Assembly: GCA_030151005.1 (NCBI GenBank) | Contig: JASLES010000435.1 | Coordinates: 1 to 6,068, forward strand | DNA from: Silvimonas sp. | GTDB taxonomy: Bacteria > Pseudomonadota > Gammaproteobacteria > Burkholderiales > Chitinibacteraceae | Reading direction: 5' to 3' | DNA: 6,068 bases | Shown: piece by piece, positions 5,951-6,068 of the stretch | Numbering within the stretch: position 1 is the first letter of the stretch | Layout: the number at the start of each line of letters is the position of its first letter | Notes under the pieces: model-generated | Databases searched by the model: none | What the model saw: only the letters and a program-made list of their open reading frames with translations | Told to the model about the DNA's origin: nothing | Program-made: the position numbers and the translations under genes

Positions 5951-6068
5951 CCTCCCCTTCGGCAGCGCCGAGCACCGCAGGGAGGGCCGGGGTTTCGGCG
6001 TAAGGGTGTTTGAGCCCAAAGGGCGAGTTCCCTGGAGCCAGCCGGCCCTCACGAGAAGCACAGGGAAC
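5951..6068. other. GC-rich segment with competing inverted repeats, cut by window edge
   Basis: Several exact pairings are visible. CCTCCC 5951-5956 pairs with GGGAGG 5980-5985 and encloses TTCGGC/GCCGAG (5958-5963 with 5967-5972, one wobble). GAGGGCCGG 5982-5990 pairs with CCGGCCCTC 6042-6050 and encloses GCCC/GGGC (6014-6017 with 6021-6024, loop AAA). GTTCCCTG 6027-6034 pairs with CAGGGAAC 6061-6068. The first and second long stems share bases 5982-5985, and the second and third cross each other, so they cannot all form in one simple fold. It could be an interspersed repeat or small non-autonomous mobile element, or a structured RNA. I do not recognise a named family. Confidence 0.45.

Larger units (their letters stand above)
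5725..6068. other. Gene-free intergenic region, a mosaic of small repeats
   Basis: No credible gene is seen on either strand in these 344 bases. The open frames that cross the region read directly through palindromes and hexamer repeats and yield low-complexity or known spurious peptides, such as the minus-strand V-I-P-A-N-A-G-I-Q. The first 35 bases (to about 5759) are comparatively AT-rich and unstructured. From 5762 to the window edge the sequence is almost continuous inverted repeats, listed separately. No tRNA, rRNA, transposase fragment or obvious promoter was recognised. Confidence 0.7.

Noticed and set aside
5747..6061. A 104-codon minus-strand frame across the repeat region
   Set aside because: Its product contains the known spurious V-I-P-A-N-A-G-I-Q and N-G-N-G-S-P-N-P-N-P strings, which are translations of interspersed and hexamer repeats.
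1..6068. CRISPR array, tRNA, transposase or defence genes
   Set aside because: No regularly spaced direct repeats, tRNA-like cloverleaf, or protein motifs of these kinds were found on either strand.

Overview
The window reads as ordinary chromosomal sequence from a GC-rich proteobacterium, most likely a betaproteobacterium of the Neisseriales/Chromobacteriaceae kind. Three things point there: a full-length HrpA helicase of the proteobacterial type, an alginate-lyase-family protein of a form I associate with betaproteobacteria, and a 3' intergenic mosaic of small palindromes. Two of those palindromes are well known for spurious minus-strand peptides (the 'VIPANAGIQ' type and the 'ARMKR' type). 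The genus is a guess; nothing in the window fixes it.

Layout, all genes on the + strand. (1) Positions 1-603 are the 3' part of a PAS sensor gene. The left PAS domain is cut by the window edge, a second complete but divergent PAS domain follows, and the protein ends there with no output domain after it. (2) Positions 604-684 are a short intergenic spacer. It holds a small hairpin, a strong extended -10 promoter (TGCTAGAAT) and, directly after it, a GC-rich hairpin followed by a T-rich run. (3) Positions 685-4593 are hrpA, a 1302-residue DEAH-box RNA helicase with every core motif intact and the full C-terminal DUF3418 region. (4) Positions 4594-4686 are a spacer with a perfect 12-bp hairpin, very probably the hrpA terminator. 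(5) Positions 4687-5724 encode a 345-residue exported protein of the alginate lyase superfamily (PL5-like fold), probably with a substrate other than classical alginate. (6) Positions 5725-6068 contain no credible gene. They hold four kinds of repeat: a CCCGGAT...ATCCGGG element, a CTTTGCCGGCAAAG palindrome, a dRS3-like 20-bp inverted repeat, and a TTGGGG/GCCGTT hexamer tract. These are followed by a GC-rich segment with several mutually exclusive stems that runs off the right edge.

The three genes do not look like one functional system. The promoter and terminators between them suggest separate transcription units: sensing (PAS), RNA/ribosome maintenance (HrpA) and periplasmic polysaccharide breakdown (lyase). 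I see no defence system, CRISPR array, transposase or phage gene. The least explained sequence is the right-hand repeat mosaic, especially 5951-6068, and the most interesting small-scale arrangement is the overlapping promoter and hairpin in front of hrpA.
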